This document shows, piece by piece, positions 53,813 through 62,302 of a stretch of 64,000 nucleotides of DNA. The stretch comes from Collinsella phocaeensis (GTDB lineage Bacteria; Actinomycetota; Coriobacteriia; Coriobacteriales; Coriobacteriaceae), in NCBI RefSeq assembly GCF_900119895.1, contig NZ_FQLR01000004.1, positions 620,001 through 684,000 of the forward strand, written 5' to 3'. The notes beneath the pieces were generated by a model, which worked only from the letters and a program-made list of their open reading frames with translations, made no database searches and was not told the origin of the DNA. Both the position numbers and the translations under genes were made by a program. The first letter of the stretch is position 1; each line of letters starts with the position of its first letter.

Positions 53813-55800
53813 GGGCGGGCGGGCCCAAGGCCGAACCGGCGCCCGGGCGCTCCATGAAGCGGGGCTCCGCATGCCCGGTGTCGCCTGCATCCGCAACGGA
53901 GGCACCCACCGCGCCGGCGACCGGGGCCGACGGCCATCCGGCCGCGTCGAAGGCGGCCGCAGCTCCCACCTTGGATCGGGATCTCGACGACGGCCGCGTC
54001 GCGCCCTGGGACCGTTCTGCGCCCAGCTCCCTTCCCGCCCGTCTGCGCGCCGCCGCCACCGCCGCCCTCGTGCGCATGCCCGAGTGCGTGCCCTATGCGC
54101 TCATGGCGGCGCTGCTGCTCGCGTTGCTCGCGGCGTGTCTCGTGCCCATGGTTCAGATCGCCGCCTTCGACCACAGCTACGCCGACGACTGGCACTACGG
54201 CGTCGATGCGCACCTCGCGCTCGAGGCGGGCGGCGGCCTTCCGGCGGCGCTCGCCGCCGCCGTGCAGGAGGCGCGCGACACGTTCTTCTCGTGGCAGGGG
54301 ACCTATTCGGCCATCCTGCTCATGGCGCTGCAGCCGGGTGTGTTTTCCGAGGCGCTGTACGGGGCGGGGGCCGTCGCCATCATCGCGGTGCTCGCGGCCT
54401 CGACGTTCTACGCGTGCGGCGTGGCGGTCCGCGAGGTGCTCGGCGCCGATCGTCCGACATGGGTCGCCGCGTCCTGCCTCGTGCTCCTGCTCCAGACCCA
54501 GCTGATCCCGAGCCCCGTGGAAGGGTTCTACTGGTACAACTCCGCCATCTACTACACGTTCTACCACGCGCTGACACTCGTGATGCTCGGCATGGCGGCG
54601 CGCATCGCGCGCGGGTGCACGCGGCGCGGCGAGCTCACGCGCGCCGGCATGCTGCTGCGGGCGGTGCTCCTGTGCGCGCTCGCCCTGTTCGTCGCGGGAG
54701 GCAACTTCGTCACCGGCGTGGTGGCGTGCCTGCTCATGGCCGGCGCCGTCGTCGCCACGGCGTGTCTCGGCCGTCCGCGCCGCGCGCTGGCGCTCGCCCC
54801 GGCGCTGCTGGCCCTGCTCGCCGGGTTCGCGCTGTCCATGGCGGCCCCGGGCAACGCGGAGCGCCAGGCGACGCAGTACCCGGACGACGCCCTGGGCGTG
54901 CTGCCCACGCTGCTGCGCAGCGGGTGCGCTGCGGCCGAGTACGCGGTGCTGTGGACGGGCGGCCTGCTCATCCTCGCGCTCGCCGTCGCGCTCCCATTCA
55001 TGGTGCGCGCCGCGCGCCGCAGCCCCCGCGCGTTCGCGCGCCCCTGGGCCCCGGCGCTCCTCGCGTTCGCGCTGTTCGCCGCCAGCTTCACGCCGGCGTT
55101 CTACTCCATGGGAAACGTCGGGCCGGGCCGCGTGCAGAATATCCGGTACGACCTGTTCGTGCTGCTCGTGTTCGTCTGCGCGCAATGGCTCGTGGGCTGG
55201 TGCGTGCGCCGCCTCGAGCGCTCCGGTGCGCTCGAGGTGCTGCCGGCGGAGGACCCCTGGTGGGACGAGGGCGCATGGCGCACGGGCCCCGATGGGGCCG
55301 AGGCGGCGGGGGAGGCGGCTTGCGCCGCGGGCGCGGCGTGCGACGGCGCCCCCTTGCCCTCCGCCGCGCCCGCGGCGGACCTTGCGGACGAGGCGGGCGC
55401 GGCGTGCGAGGTGCGCGAGCGCGCCGCGGTGCCCGTCCCCGCGGCGTCCCCGAGCGCCGCCGCCTACCTGGGCGCGTGCGCCATCGTGCTCGCGCTCGTC
55501 ACGGTCGCGTTCGCCGTCGACGCGCGCCACGCGAGCGACCTCACGGCGCTTTCCGCGGCGGAGTCGCTGTCCGACGGCACGGCGGCTGAGTACGACCGGC
55601 AGGTGACAGACCGCCTCGCGTACCTCGCCGCCGTGCGGGATCGCGGCGAGACCGAGGTAGAGGTGCCGTACTACAGCGCGAGGCCGCGCGTCCTCTACAT
55701 GGGCGAGATCCGCGACAACATGGGCAACTACATCAACTACCGCCTGGCGCAGTGGTTCGGCTTGGACTCCGTGGTGGGATATTCGTCCCCGATGCAGTAG
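53809..55800 (+). CDS. Large polytopic membrane protein, DUF6056-like
   Basis: A 663-residue protein with about 80 disordered Pro/Ala-rich residues, then roughly ten hydrophobic helices from residue 98 to 475. A variable Ala/Glu-rich loop follows (about 490-555), then a final helix and a C-terminal extracytoplasmic tail with YYSARPRVLYMGEIRDNMG and NYINYRLAQWFGLDSV. The layout (a first loop with DDWHYGVDAH, an EGFYWYNSAIYYTFY motif after helix 4) resembles glucosyltransferase-like or DUF6056 membrane proteins near surface-glycan genes. Function unknown. It overlaps the U32 gene by 4 bp (ATGA), so it is translationally coupled. GC is very high. Confidence 0.6.
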   Translation: MRAGGPKAEPAPGRSMKRGSACPVSPASATEAPTAPATGADGHPAASKAAAAPTLDRDLDDGRVAPWDRSAPSSLPARLRAAATAALVRMPECVPYALMAALLLALLAACLVPMVQIAAFDHSYADDWHYGVDAHLALEAGGGLPAALAAAVQEARDTFFSWQGTYSAILLMALQPGVFSEALYGAGAVAIIAVLAASTFYACGVAVREVLGADRPTWVAASCLVLLLQTQLIPSPVEGFYWYNSAIYYTFYHALTLVMLGMAARIARGCTRRGELTRAGMLLRAVLLCALALFVAGGNFVTGVVACLLMAGAVVATACLGRPRRALALAPALLALLAGFALSMAAPGNAERQATQYPDDALGVLPTLLRSGCAAAEYAVLWTGGLLILALAVALPFMVRAARRSPRAFARPWAPALLAFALFAASFTPAFYSMGNVGPGRVQNIRYDLFVLLVFVCAQWLVGWCVRRLERSGALEVLPAEDPWWDEGAWRTGPDGAEAAGEAACAAGAACDGAPLPSAAPAADLADEAGAACEVRERAAVPVPAASPSAAAYLGACAIVLALVTVAFAVDARHASDLTALSAAESLSDGTAAEYDRQVTDRLAYLAAVRDRGETEVEVPYYSARPRVLYMGEIRDNMGNYINYRLAQWFGLDSVVGYSSPMQ

Positions 55801-56269
55801 AGGGGCGGGTTGGAACCGGCCGGCGACCGCCCTGCACGGTCCCGGTGCCCGGCGATCGCAAAAGCATGGCATGAGGGACGGGATAGATCCGAATTAGGCA
55901 CCTAACTGTCCCTGAAGCCATGCTTTTCGAAAAGAGCCGGTGCGTTGCCGCACGGGGCCGCACGGGGTGCCGGGTGCCGGCCATCGCACTCGCTCCCTTC
56001 GCATGCTTTGATAGAGGGCTTATCGGAACGCGGACAGTTGGCGCATCCACCCGCGACTATTCTGCAGCTCGGTCCGCCGCCGCCTCACGGGGCAAATTGT
56101 TGCGCAACATTCAAATAATTCTCACAGGGAGTGGCAAACCTGCAGCACCGGACCGCTGTGCGCCCGGGTGCGCTGTGTTAGCATTTAGCGGAGAATGGCG
56201 TTACGCATCAAGTCTGCGTTACACTGGGTGCCTGTGGATGGTCGCGAGTTGAAATAGGGGGTGCGGCAC
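55801..56269. other. Leader region of the polysaccharide locus
   Basis: About 470 bp that should contain the locus promoter. It includes a perfect 12-bp palindrome TGTTGCGCAACA (56098-56109) followed by an AT-rich patch, and a TTACACT near 56220. Neither could be tied to a full promoter. LoaP-controlled operons elsewhere carry a leader hairpin in such a place; none stood out. Confidence 0.4.
56098..56109. promoter_or_regulatory. 12-bp palindrome upstream of the polysaccharide locus
   Basis: TGTTGCGCAACA is perfectly symmetric and lies about 160 bp before the first regulator gene, next to an AT-rich stretch. It is a candidate operator for a dimeric regulator. Confidence 0.35.
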
Positions 56270-56989
56270 ATGGCATATGGCTTGCAGGGCTCTGCGCAGA
56301 TCGCATGCGCCGTAGACGCCGCAACCGCGATAACCAACGGGGGGGGGCGCTCCTCAGCTAAGCTAGCTGGAGCCCGCGTTACCCCGAGGTGCGACGCGCC
56401 CGCCGCCGGGCAGACTGCCGCCCTCGCTTCCCGTATTCAAACCGATAACCCCATAGCCGCGCTCTCCGTGCCCCGCGGGCGCGAGGAGGCCTGTGCGCGC
56501 CGCATTCGCGCCGCTGCCGGCTCGTCCGCGTCGGAGGTCTTCGTGCTCGCCCGCGAGTGCGCGCGCAGCCATGCCGGTGCGTGGGAGCTCGTTCGCGAGC
56601 CCGCCTATCCCGGCAGCGTGTTTGCTGCCGTTCGCGACGCCGAGGCTTTCGTCGAGCGCGTCGACACCCCCGCGTTCGCCGCGCTCGGCATCCATCTCAT
56701 CACAACCCAATCAGCGCTCGGCACGCCCGAGCCGCGTTTCCTGTCTCAACGGGAAGCCGACTTCGTGCGCCGCATCGGCGACGCGCGTCATGTGATCCGC
56801 ATGTCGGTGGGCGATGTGGTGGAGGGGCGCCTCGTGGTGCACGAGGGCGCGCTCGTGGGATGCGAGGGGCTGGTCGCCCATGTGGACCGGCATCGTCGCA
56901 GCGCATGGCTGCAGGCGGCCGACCCGGTGCTGCGCGATGCGTCCGGCCGCGGCCTGCGCGTGGGGCTGGAGGTGGTCTCCAAGAGCTAG
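56270..56989 (+). CDS. Divergent NusG/LoaP-like protein, first of a tandem pair
   Basis: A 239-residue protein. After an unconserved, Ala-rich N-terminus of about 60 residues, ALSVPRGREEACARRIRAA resembles the first helix of a NusG N-terminal domain, and the end (MSVGDVVEGRLVVHEGALVGCEGLVAHVDRHRRSAWLQ) is a KOW-type domain aligning with the one in the next gene. The Gly-Trp-Tyr motif that opens the NGN domain of the neighbour is missing. A G9 run (56339-56347, codons 24-26) makes this gene prone to slippage. The ATG at 56270 was chosen for the AGGGGGTG site; a GTG at 56261 is an alternative. Likely a transcription elongation regulator of the cluster. Confidence 0.65.
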   Translation: MAYGLQGSAQIACAVDAATAITNGGGRSSAKLAGARVTPRCDAPAAGQTAALASRIQTDNPIAALSVPRGREEACARRIRAAAGSSASEVFVLARECARSHAGAWELVREPAYPGSVFAAVRDAEAFVERVDTPAFAALGIHLITTQSALGTPEPRFLSQREADFVRRIGDARHVIRMSVGDVVEGRLVVHEGALVGCEGLVAHVDRHRRSAWLQAADPVLRDASGRGLRVGLEVVSKS

Positions 56990-57306
56990 TCGGCTCGGTT
57001 CCCTGCGCAGAGTCCAGAGCAAACGGCTGGATTCCGCGCATGGAACCGGGTGCGCCCGGTGGGGCCCGCATGCGGTTGCATGTCTTGAGTTCGAACATAT
57101 CTTGCATGGTCGGGGCGGTGCCTGGTGTGGGTCCCGAGCGTGCCTGAGGATGAATATGCCAGCTGCGGCCGAGCGTCGGCGGGGCGAAGCCCTGCTGCGA
57201 TGCGCTCGGGAGCGAGCGGGGCGTGCGAAGACCGGCGCGGACGGCTGCCCGTGCGGGTTTCGTGCGTGTCATTCGCGCGGCGCAGCGGCGGAAAGGCAGG
57301 GTCGCC
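56990..57306. other. Gap between the two NusG-like genes
   Basis: A 317-bp gap between genes that would otherwise be adjacent. Apart from a short CCGGG/CCCGG hairpin near 57046, nothing is recognised. No T-rich terminator is present. Confidence 0.4.
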
Positions 57307-57999
57307 ATGGTCGGGTGCGAGGATGCGCAGGCATTGCACGGCGAGTGCGCAAGGCTCGGTGAAGATTCGGATGGTAGCGAGGTTGCGGCAGACGTTCTGG
57401 CGCATGCCACGCCATGCGCGGGGCGGGCCGTCACGGTCTCGGAGCGCCGGTGCGCGCACGGGGCCGGCGGCTGGTACGTGATCCAGGTGCCCACCGGCAA
57501 GGAGGCAGCTCTGTGCTCCGCCATCGAGCGCGTGGCGGGGCCGGGCGAGCTGAGCGAGTGCTTCGTGCCGAGCTTCGAGACGCAGCGCAAGGTGCGCGGC
57601 GCATGGGAGACGGTGCGGGCGGTGCTGTTCCCGGGGTACGTGGTCGCCGTGACGCGGAGCGTGGGCGCGCTCAAGCATCGCCTGCGCGGCGTGTCGGAGT
57701 TCACGCGCCTGCTCACGATGGGGGAGTCCTTCGTGCCGCTGGACGATGCGGACCGCGCGTGGCTCGCCGCATTCACGACCGCGGGCGACCGCGCCATCCC
57801 CATGAGCATGGGCGTGGTGGAGGGAGACCGCATCGTGGTCACCCAGGGCCCGCTCATGGGACATGAGGGGTGGATCACCAGCGTGAACCGCCGCAAGAGC
57901 CTGGCATTCATCCAAGTAGAGATGTTCGGACGCAAGATCGAGACGAGAATCGGCCTAGGGATCGTGCGAAGGAAACCGTGTCCGAACAAGAACGACTAA
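57307..57999 (+). CDS. loaP: NusG-like transcription antiterminator (LoaP type)
   Basis: A 230-residue NusG paralogue. After about 55 unconserved residues the NGN domain begins with GGWYVIQVPTGKEAALC, continues ECFVPSFETQRKVRGAWE and VRAVLFPGYVVAV, and the KOW domain reads SMGVVEGDRIVVTQGPLMGH, then EGWITSVNRRKSLAFIQ. This is the organisation of LoaP/RfaH-like specialised antiterminators that allow transcription through long polysaccharide or secondary-metabolite operons. Location directly before the initiating sugar transferase supports this. The start follows GGAAAGGCAGG. Its end overlaps the next gene by 22 bp. Confidence 0.85.
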   Translation: MVGCEDAQALHGECARLGEDSDGSEVAADVLAHATPCAGRAVTVSERRCAHGAGGWYVIQVPTGKEAALCSAIERVAGPGELSECFVPSFETQRKVRGAWETVRAVLFPGYVVAVTRSVGALKHRLRGVSEFTRLLTMGESFVPLDDADRAWLAAFTTAGDRAIPMSMGVVEGDRIVVTQGPLMGHEGWITSVNRRKSLAFIQVEMFGRKIETRIGLGIVRRKPCPNKND

Positions 58000-58820
58000 A
58001 GAACGCGGGCGTATCCGAGGGGAACGCCGTCGACAATCTGGCTTTACAAACGATGGATGAGCTTGTTACTTCTGGGGATTTAGATTCCGACGAAGTGGAA
58101 AGCGTTATTGCGGGGATACGCGACACCGCCGGCCTCTCCTCGTCGCCCGCCGCGACGGAGATCGCCGCCGACGTGCTGGCGAAGCTCCTGCCCGACGAGG
58201 GCGTGGTGGTCCTGCCGGAGCTGTCCCGCGTGAACGGCGGCTGGGCCTACCGCGCGGTCAAGCGCGCCTTCGACGTGGTGTCCTGCTCCTGCGCGCTCGT
58301 CCTGCTGTCCCCGGTGATGGCCTACGTCGCCGCGCGCATCAAGCTGGAGAGCCCGGGCCCGGTGCTCTACGCGCAGGTGCGCGAGGGCGTCGGCGGGAGG
58401 CCCTTCAAGCTCTACAAGTTCCGCTCGATGTACACGGACGCGGAGGCCCGGGGCGCGCAGTGGGCCGCGGGCGACGACCCCCGCATCACGCCCTTCGGGC
58501 GCGTTCTGCGCAAGTCCAGGCTCGACGAGGTGCCGCAGTTCTGGAACGTCGTGCGCGGGGACATGAGCCTGGTGGGCCCGCGCCCCGAGCGCCCGGTGTT
58601 CTGCCGCGAGTTCGAGAAGCGGATCGAGGGGTGGAGCCGCAGGACCGCGGTGCGCCCCGGCATCACGGGCCTCGCCCAGGTCGAGGGCGGCTACGAGCTG
58701 CTCCCCAAGGAGAAGGCCGCCATCGACATCCGCTACATCGAGACCCGCTCGCTCTGGCTCGACCTGAAGATCATGCTCCGCACGCTCGGTGTGCTCAAGA
58801 CGGGGGAGGGCGCGCGATGA
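57978..58820 (+). CDS. Initiating sugar-1-phosphate transferase (bacterial sugar transferase family)
   Basis: Transfers the first sugar phosphate to undecaprenyl phosphate for exopolysaccharide or capsule. Of 280 residues, the first 75 are a soluble acidic region. One membrane re-entrant helix (VVSCSCALVLLSPVMAYVAAR) precedes the catalytic domain with KLYKFRSMYTDAEARGAQW, LRKSRLDEVPQFWNVVRGDM, SLVGPRPERPVFCREFE and RPGITGLAQVEGGYEL. It lacks the N-terminal multi-helix WbaP part. The GTG at 57978 is inside the end of the antiterminator gene, with GAAGGAAACC as site. It overlaps the next gene as ATGA. Confidence 0.9.
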   Translation: MSEQERLKNAGVSEGNAVDNLALQTMDELVTSGDLDSDEVESVIAGIRDTAGLSSSPAATEIAADVLAKLLPDEGVVVLPELSRVNGGWAYRAVKRAFDVVSCSCALVLLSPVMAYVAARIKLESPGPVLYAQVREGVGGRPFKLYKFRSMYTDAEARGAQWAAGDDPRITPFGRVLRKSRLDEVPQFWNVVRGDMSLVGPRPERPVFCREFEKRIEGWSRRTAVRPGITGLAQVEGGYELLPKEKAAIDIRYIETRSLWLDLKIMLRTLGVLKTGEGAR

Positions 58821-60031
58821 GGATCTTGGTTTCCTGCCAGCACTACTGGCCGGAGCCGTTCAACACCTCGGACGTATGCGAGGAGCTGGTACGTCGCGGC
58901 CATTCGGTCACGGTGATCACCGGGATGCCCAACACGGGCATGGAGGGAAACGACATCCTCCCGGAGTATCGGGGGAGGGGTCAACTTGAAGAGGAGCGTA
59001 ACGGTGTCCGGATAATCCGGGTTCCGCTGCGCCCCCGCAAATCGGGTGCGCTGAACAGGGTCCGCAACTATCTCTCGTTCTGGCATAACGGCAACAAGGC
59101 CGCGCGTCGCTTGAACGACGTGTTCGACGTGGTGCTGGGATATCAGTTCTCCCCGGTCATGCAAGTCGATCCCGGCATAACTTATGCGAAGAGGCACGGC
59201 ATCAAAAATCTGCTGTACTGCTTCGATTTATGGCCCGCTAGCCTACTGGCCGGTGGGTTTGAAGAAGAATCGCTTCCGTTCAGGTGGATGCGCTCAGTGT
59301 CTAGGCGTATTTACTCCGATGCCGATCGAATCGCCGTCACGTCCCCCCTGTTTGATGAGTACTTCAGGAACGAGCTCGGTCTGCATATTCTCGACAGCGC
59401 CTATCTGCCCCAGTACGCGGAATCTACGTTCCTCGGTGCAGCAGAGCCCATTTCTGAGGGTTTTGAGCCCGGCAAGGTGCACTTAACTTTTGCCGGCAAC
59501 GTCGGTCGCGCTCAGTCGGTTGAGACGATTATCGAGGCCGCCGCACGTATGCCTGAGGGTTCCAACATCATATTTCATGTCGTTGGTTCAGGATCGACGC
59601 TCGATTCCTGTAAGGAAAAAGCAAGAGAATTAAAGCTCAAAAACGTTGTTTTCCATGGCAGGAGACCTCTCGAAGAGATGCCCGCCTATTATGCCGCATC
59701 GGACGCGATGCTGGTCACGTTCGCCGATAGCCCGATGGCAACCTATACGCTTCCGCGAAAGGTGACGACGTATCTAGCGGCAGGCAAGCCCGTACTTGCT
59801 GCCCTTTCTGGCGAGACGAAACGAGTGCTGGATGAATCTGGTTGCGGTATCGCGTGCGGCATCGAGGATGCAGAGGGTCTCGCTCGCATTTGCTACGAGT
59901 TCGAGCGGACAGAGCGAAAGGCCGAGATGGGGGCTGCTGCTCGAGCGTACTACATAGACAACTTCACCAAGGAACGTTTCTTCAGCAAGCTCGAAGACCT
60001 TTTGCGTGAACTGACCGAGAAGGGTGAATAA
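58817..60031 (+). CDS. WbuB-type family 4 glycosyltransferase
   Basis: A GT-B glycosyltransferase of 404 residues. The N-terminal domain starts MRILVSCQHYWPEPFNTSDV and contains GHSVTVITGMPNTG; the C-terminal nucleotide-sugar domain has LTFAGNVGRAQSVETIIEAA, VFHGRRPLEEMPAYYAASDA and RKVTTYLAAGKPVLA with the family's Glu-equivalent region. It closely resembles WbuB, the predicted L-FucNAc transferase of several capsule and O-antigen loci, in keeping with the capE-capF-capG genes after it. From about 59180 the base composition is noticeably less GC-rich than the flanking genes, a sign of recent exchange. Confidence 0.88.
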   Translation: MRILVSCQHYWPEPFNTSDVCEELVRRGHSVTVITGMPNTGMEGNDILPEYRGRGQLEEERNGVRIIRVPLRPRKSGALNRVRNYLSFWHNGNKAARRLNDVFDVVLGYQFSPVMQVDPGITYAKRHGIKNLLYCFDLWPASLLAGGFEEESLPFRWMRSVSRRIYSDADRIAVTSPLFDEYFRNELGLHILDSAYLPQYAESTFLGAAEPISEGFEPGKVHLTFAGNVGRAQSVETIIEAAARMPEGSNIIFHVVGSGSTLDSCKEKARELKLKNVVFHGRRPLEEMPAYYAASDAMLVTFADSPMATYTLPRKVTTYLAAGKPVLAALSGETKRVLDESGCGIACGIEDAEGLARICYEFERTERKAEMGAAARAYYIDNFTKERFFSKLEDLLRELTEKGE

Positions 60032-61081
60032 ATGACAGATTTTGCGGGCAAGACCCTCATGATCACGGGCGGCACGGGCAGCTTCGGCAACACCGTGCTC
60101 AAGCACTTCGTCGACACGGACTTCGAGGAGATCCGCATCTTCTCCCGCGACGAGAAGAAACAGGACGACATGCGCCACCGGCTGCAGGAGCGGAGCCCCG
60201 AGCTCGCCTCCAAGGTGCGCTTCTTCATCGGCGACGTGCGCGACGCCCAGTCCGTGCGCGACGCGATGCGCGGCGTGGACTACATCTTCCACGCCGCTGC
60301 CCTGAAGCAGGTCCCCTCCTGCGAGTTCTTCCCCATGGAGGCGGTGCGCACCAACGTCATCGGCACCGACAACGTGCTGCACGCCGCCATCGCCGAGGGC
60401 GTGGAGAAGGTCGTGTGCCTGTCCACCGACAAGGCGGCCTACCCCATCAACGCCATGGGCAAGTCGAAGGCCATGATGGAGTCGATCATCTACGCCAACG
60501 CCCGCAACGGCGCCGGCCGCACCACCATCTGCTGCACCCGCTACGGCAACGTGATGTGCTCGCGCGGCAGCGTCATCCCGCTGTTCATCGACCGGATCCG
60601 CAAGGGCGAGCCGCTCACCGTGACCGACCCCAGCATGACCCGCTTCCTCATGAACCTCGACGAGGCGGTCGACCTGGTGCAGTTCGCCTTCGAGCACGCC
60701 AACCCCGGCGACCTGTTCGTCCAGAAGGCGCCTGCCTCCACGATCGGCGACCTGGCCGAGGCGGTCCAGGAGGTCTTCGGACATGTGGGTACCAAGGTGA
60801 TCGGCACCCGCCACGGCGAGAAGCTCTACGAGACCCTCATGACCTGCGAGGAGCGCCTGCGCGCCGAGGACATGGGGGGCTACTACCGCGTCGCCTGCGA
60901 CTCCCGCGACCTCAACTACGACAGCTTCTTCGTCGACGGCGACGTCAAGACGCAGGCCGACGAGGCCTACACCTCCCACAACACCGAGCGGCTGGACGTC
61001 GCCGGCACGGTCGAGAAGATCAAGACCGCCGAGTACGTGCAGCTGGCCCTCGAGGGCCGCGAGCACGAGGCGGTGCAGTGA
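60032..61081 (+). CDS. capE: UDP-GlcNAc 4,6-dehydratase/5-epimerase (CapE/WbjB-like)
   Basis: First enzyme of UDP-N-acetyl-L-fucosamine synthesis. Of 349 residues, the Rossmann motif is TGGTGSFGNTV near the start, then DYIFHAAALKQVPSCEFFPM and LSTDKAAYPINAMGKSKAMME. The usual catalytic Tyr is Met in MGKSK, exactly as in the inverting CapE/FlaA1-type dehydratases. Other matches are CTRYGNVMCSRGSVIPLFIDR and TRHGEKLYETLMTCEE. It follows the transferase gene without a gap, and overlaps the next by one base. Confidence 0.92.
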   Translation: MTDFAGKTLMITGGTGSFGNTVLKHFVDTDFEEIRIFSRDEKKQDDMRHRLQERSPELASKVRFFIGDVRDAQSVRDAMRGVDYIFHAAALKQVPSCEFFPMEAVRTNVIGTDNVLHAAIAEGVEKVVCLSTDKAAYPINAMGKSKAMMESIIYANARNGAGRTTICCTRYGNVMCSRGSVIPLFIDRIRKGEPLTVTDPSMTRFLMNLDEAVDLVQFAFEHANPGDLFVQKAPASTIGDLAEAVQEVFGHVGTKVIGTRHGEKLYETLMTCEERLRAEDMGGYYRVACDSRDLNYDSFFVDGDVKTQADEAYTSHNTERLDVAGTVEKIKTAEYVQLALEGREHEAVQ

Positions 61082-62298
61082 TGCGCGTCCTGGTCACCGG
61101 CGCCAAGGGGTTCGTCGGCCGCAACCTCTGCTGGGCGCTGAAGAACATCCGGGACGGCAAGGACCGTCGCGAGCGGTTCCAGGCCCTCCTGCCCCTCGAG
61201 GTCATGGAGTGCGACATTGAGACCACGGCGGAGGAGCTGGACGCGATGTGCGCCCGTGCTGACTTCGTGTTCAACCTCGCGGGCGTGAACCGCCCCGAGG
61301 ATCCGGCGGAGTTCATGGCGGGAAACTACGGGTTCGCGAGCGACCTGCTGGCGGCGCTCGAGCGCCGCGGCAACGCCTGCCCGGTCATGCTCGCGAGCTC
61401 CGCGCAGGCGAGCCTCGCGGGGCGCTACGCCGGCTCGGCATACGGCGAGTCCAAGCTGGCGGGGGAGGGCCTCTTCCGTGGGTACTCCGCGCGAACCGGC
61501 GCGCCCGTGCTCATCTACCGCTTCCCCAACCTCTACGGCAAGTGGTGCCGCCCCAACTACAACTCGGCCGTGGCGACGTTCTGCGACGCGATCGCCAACG
61601 GCTGCGAGTACTCCGTGAGTGACCCCTCGGTGGAGCTCGAACTGCTCTACATCGATGACCTCGTCGCCGAGATGCTCTCCGCCCTGCTGGGGGAGGAGCG
61701 CCGCTGCGGGTACGACGGCCTTGTCGAGGTCGAGGGCGCGGACTTCTGCGCCTGCCGTCCCACCGACCGCGCCACGCTCGGCGAGATCGTCCGCTTGCTC
61801 GAGTCCTTCCGCCGCAGCCGCGAGACGCTCTCGGTGCCCGACCTCGCCGACGGCTCCCTCTCCAAGAAGCTCTGGAGCACGTTCGAGAGCTATTACGCCG
61901 AGGGTTCCCGTGCATATCCGCTGAAGGCCAACTGCGACGACCGCGGCTCGTTCACGGAGTTCCTGCGCACCCCGGAGCGCGGGCAGGTCTCCGTCAACGT
62001 GTCGAGGCCCGGCGTCACCAAGGGGAACCACTGGCATCACTCGAAGTGGGAGCGCTTCCTGGTGGTCTCGGGCGAGGCATCCATCAAGCTGAGGAGGGTG
62101 GGGGAGGACGCCGGGGGCGGCCGGTACCCCGTCGACGAGTACGTGGTGAGCGGCTCCGACATGCGCGTCGTGGAGATGATCCCAGGCTACACGCACTCAA
62201 TCACCAACCTTTCGGACACTGATGACCTCGTCACGGTCATGTGGGCTAACGAGCCATTCGATCCGGAGGACCCCGACACGTACTACGAGGAGGTCTAA
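61081..62298 (+). CDS. capF: Bifunctional epimerase/reductase CapF-like (UDP-FucNAc pathway)
   Basis: A 405-residue two-domain enzyme. The N-terminal short-chain dehydrogenase domain has VTGAKGFVGRNLCWAL, NLAGVNRPEDPAEF, YGESKLAGEGLFRGY (YxxxK) and RFPNLYGKWCRPNYNS. The C-terminal cupin from about residue 285 has DDRGSFTEFLRT, GVTKGNHWHHSKWERFLVV (metal-binding His) and PGYTHSITNLS. In CapF the cupin C3-epimerises and the reductase reduces the CapE product to a UDP-6-deoxy-talose derivative. Intact. It overlaps capE by 1 bp. Confidence 0.93.
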   Translation: MRVLVTGAKGFVGRNLCWALKNIRDGKDRRERFQALLPLEVMECDIETTAEELDAMCARADFVFNLAGVNRPEDPAEFMAGNYGFASDLLAALERRGNACPVMLASSAQASLAGRYAGSAYGESKLAGEGLFRGYSARTGAPVLIYRFPNLYGKWCRPNYNSAVATFCDAIANGCEYSVSDPSVELELLYIDDLVAEMLSALLGEERRCGYDGLVEVEGADFCACRPTDRATLGEIVRLLESFRRSRETLSVPDLADGSLSKKLWSTFESYYAEGSRAYPLKANCDDRGSFTEFLRTPERGQVSVNVSRPGVTKGNHWHHSKWERFLVVSGEASIKLRRVGEDAGGGRYPVDEYVVSGSDMRVVEMIPGYTHSITNLSDTDDLVTVMWANEPFDPEDPDTYYEEV

Positions 62299-62302
62299 CC
62301 GT

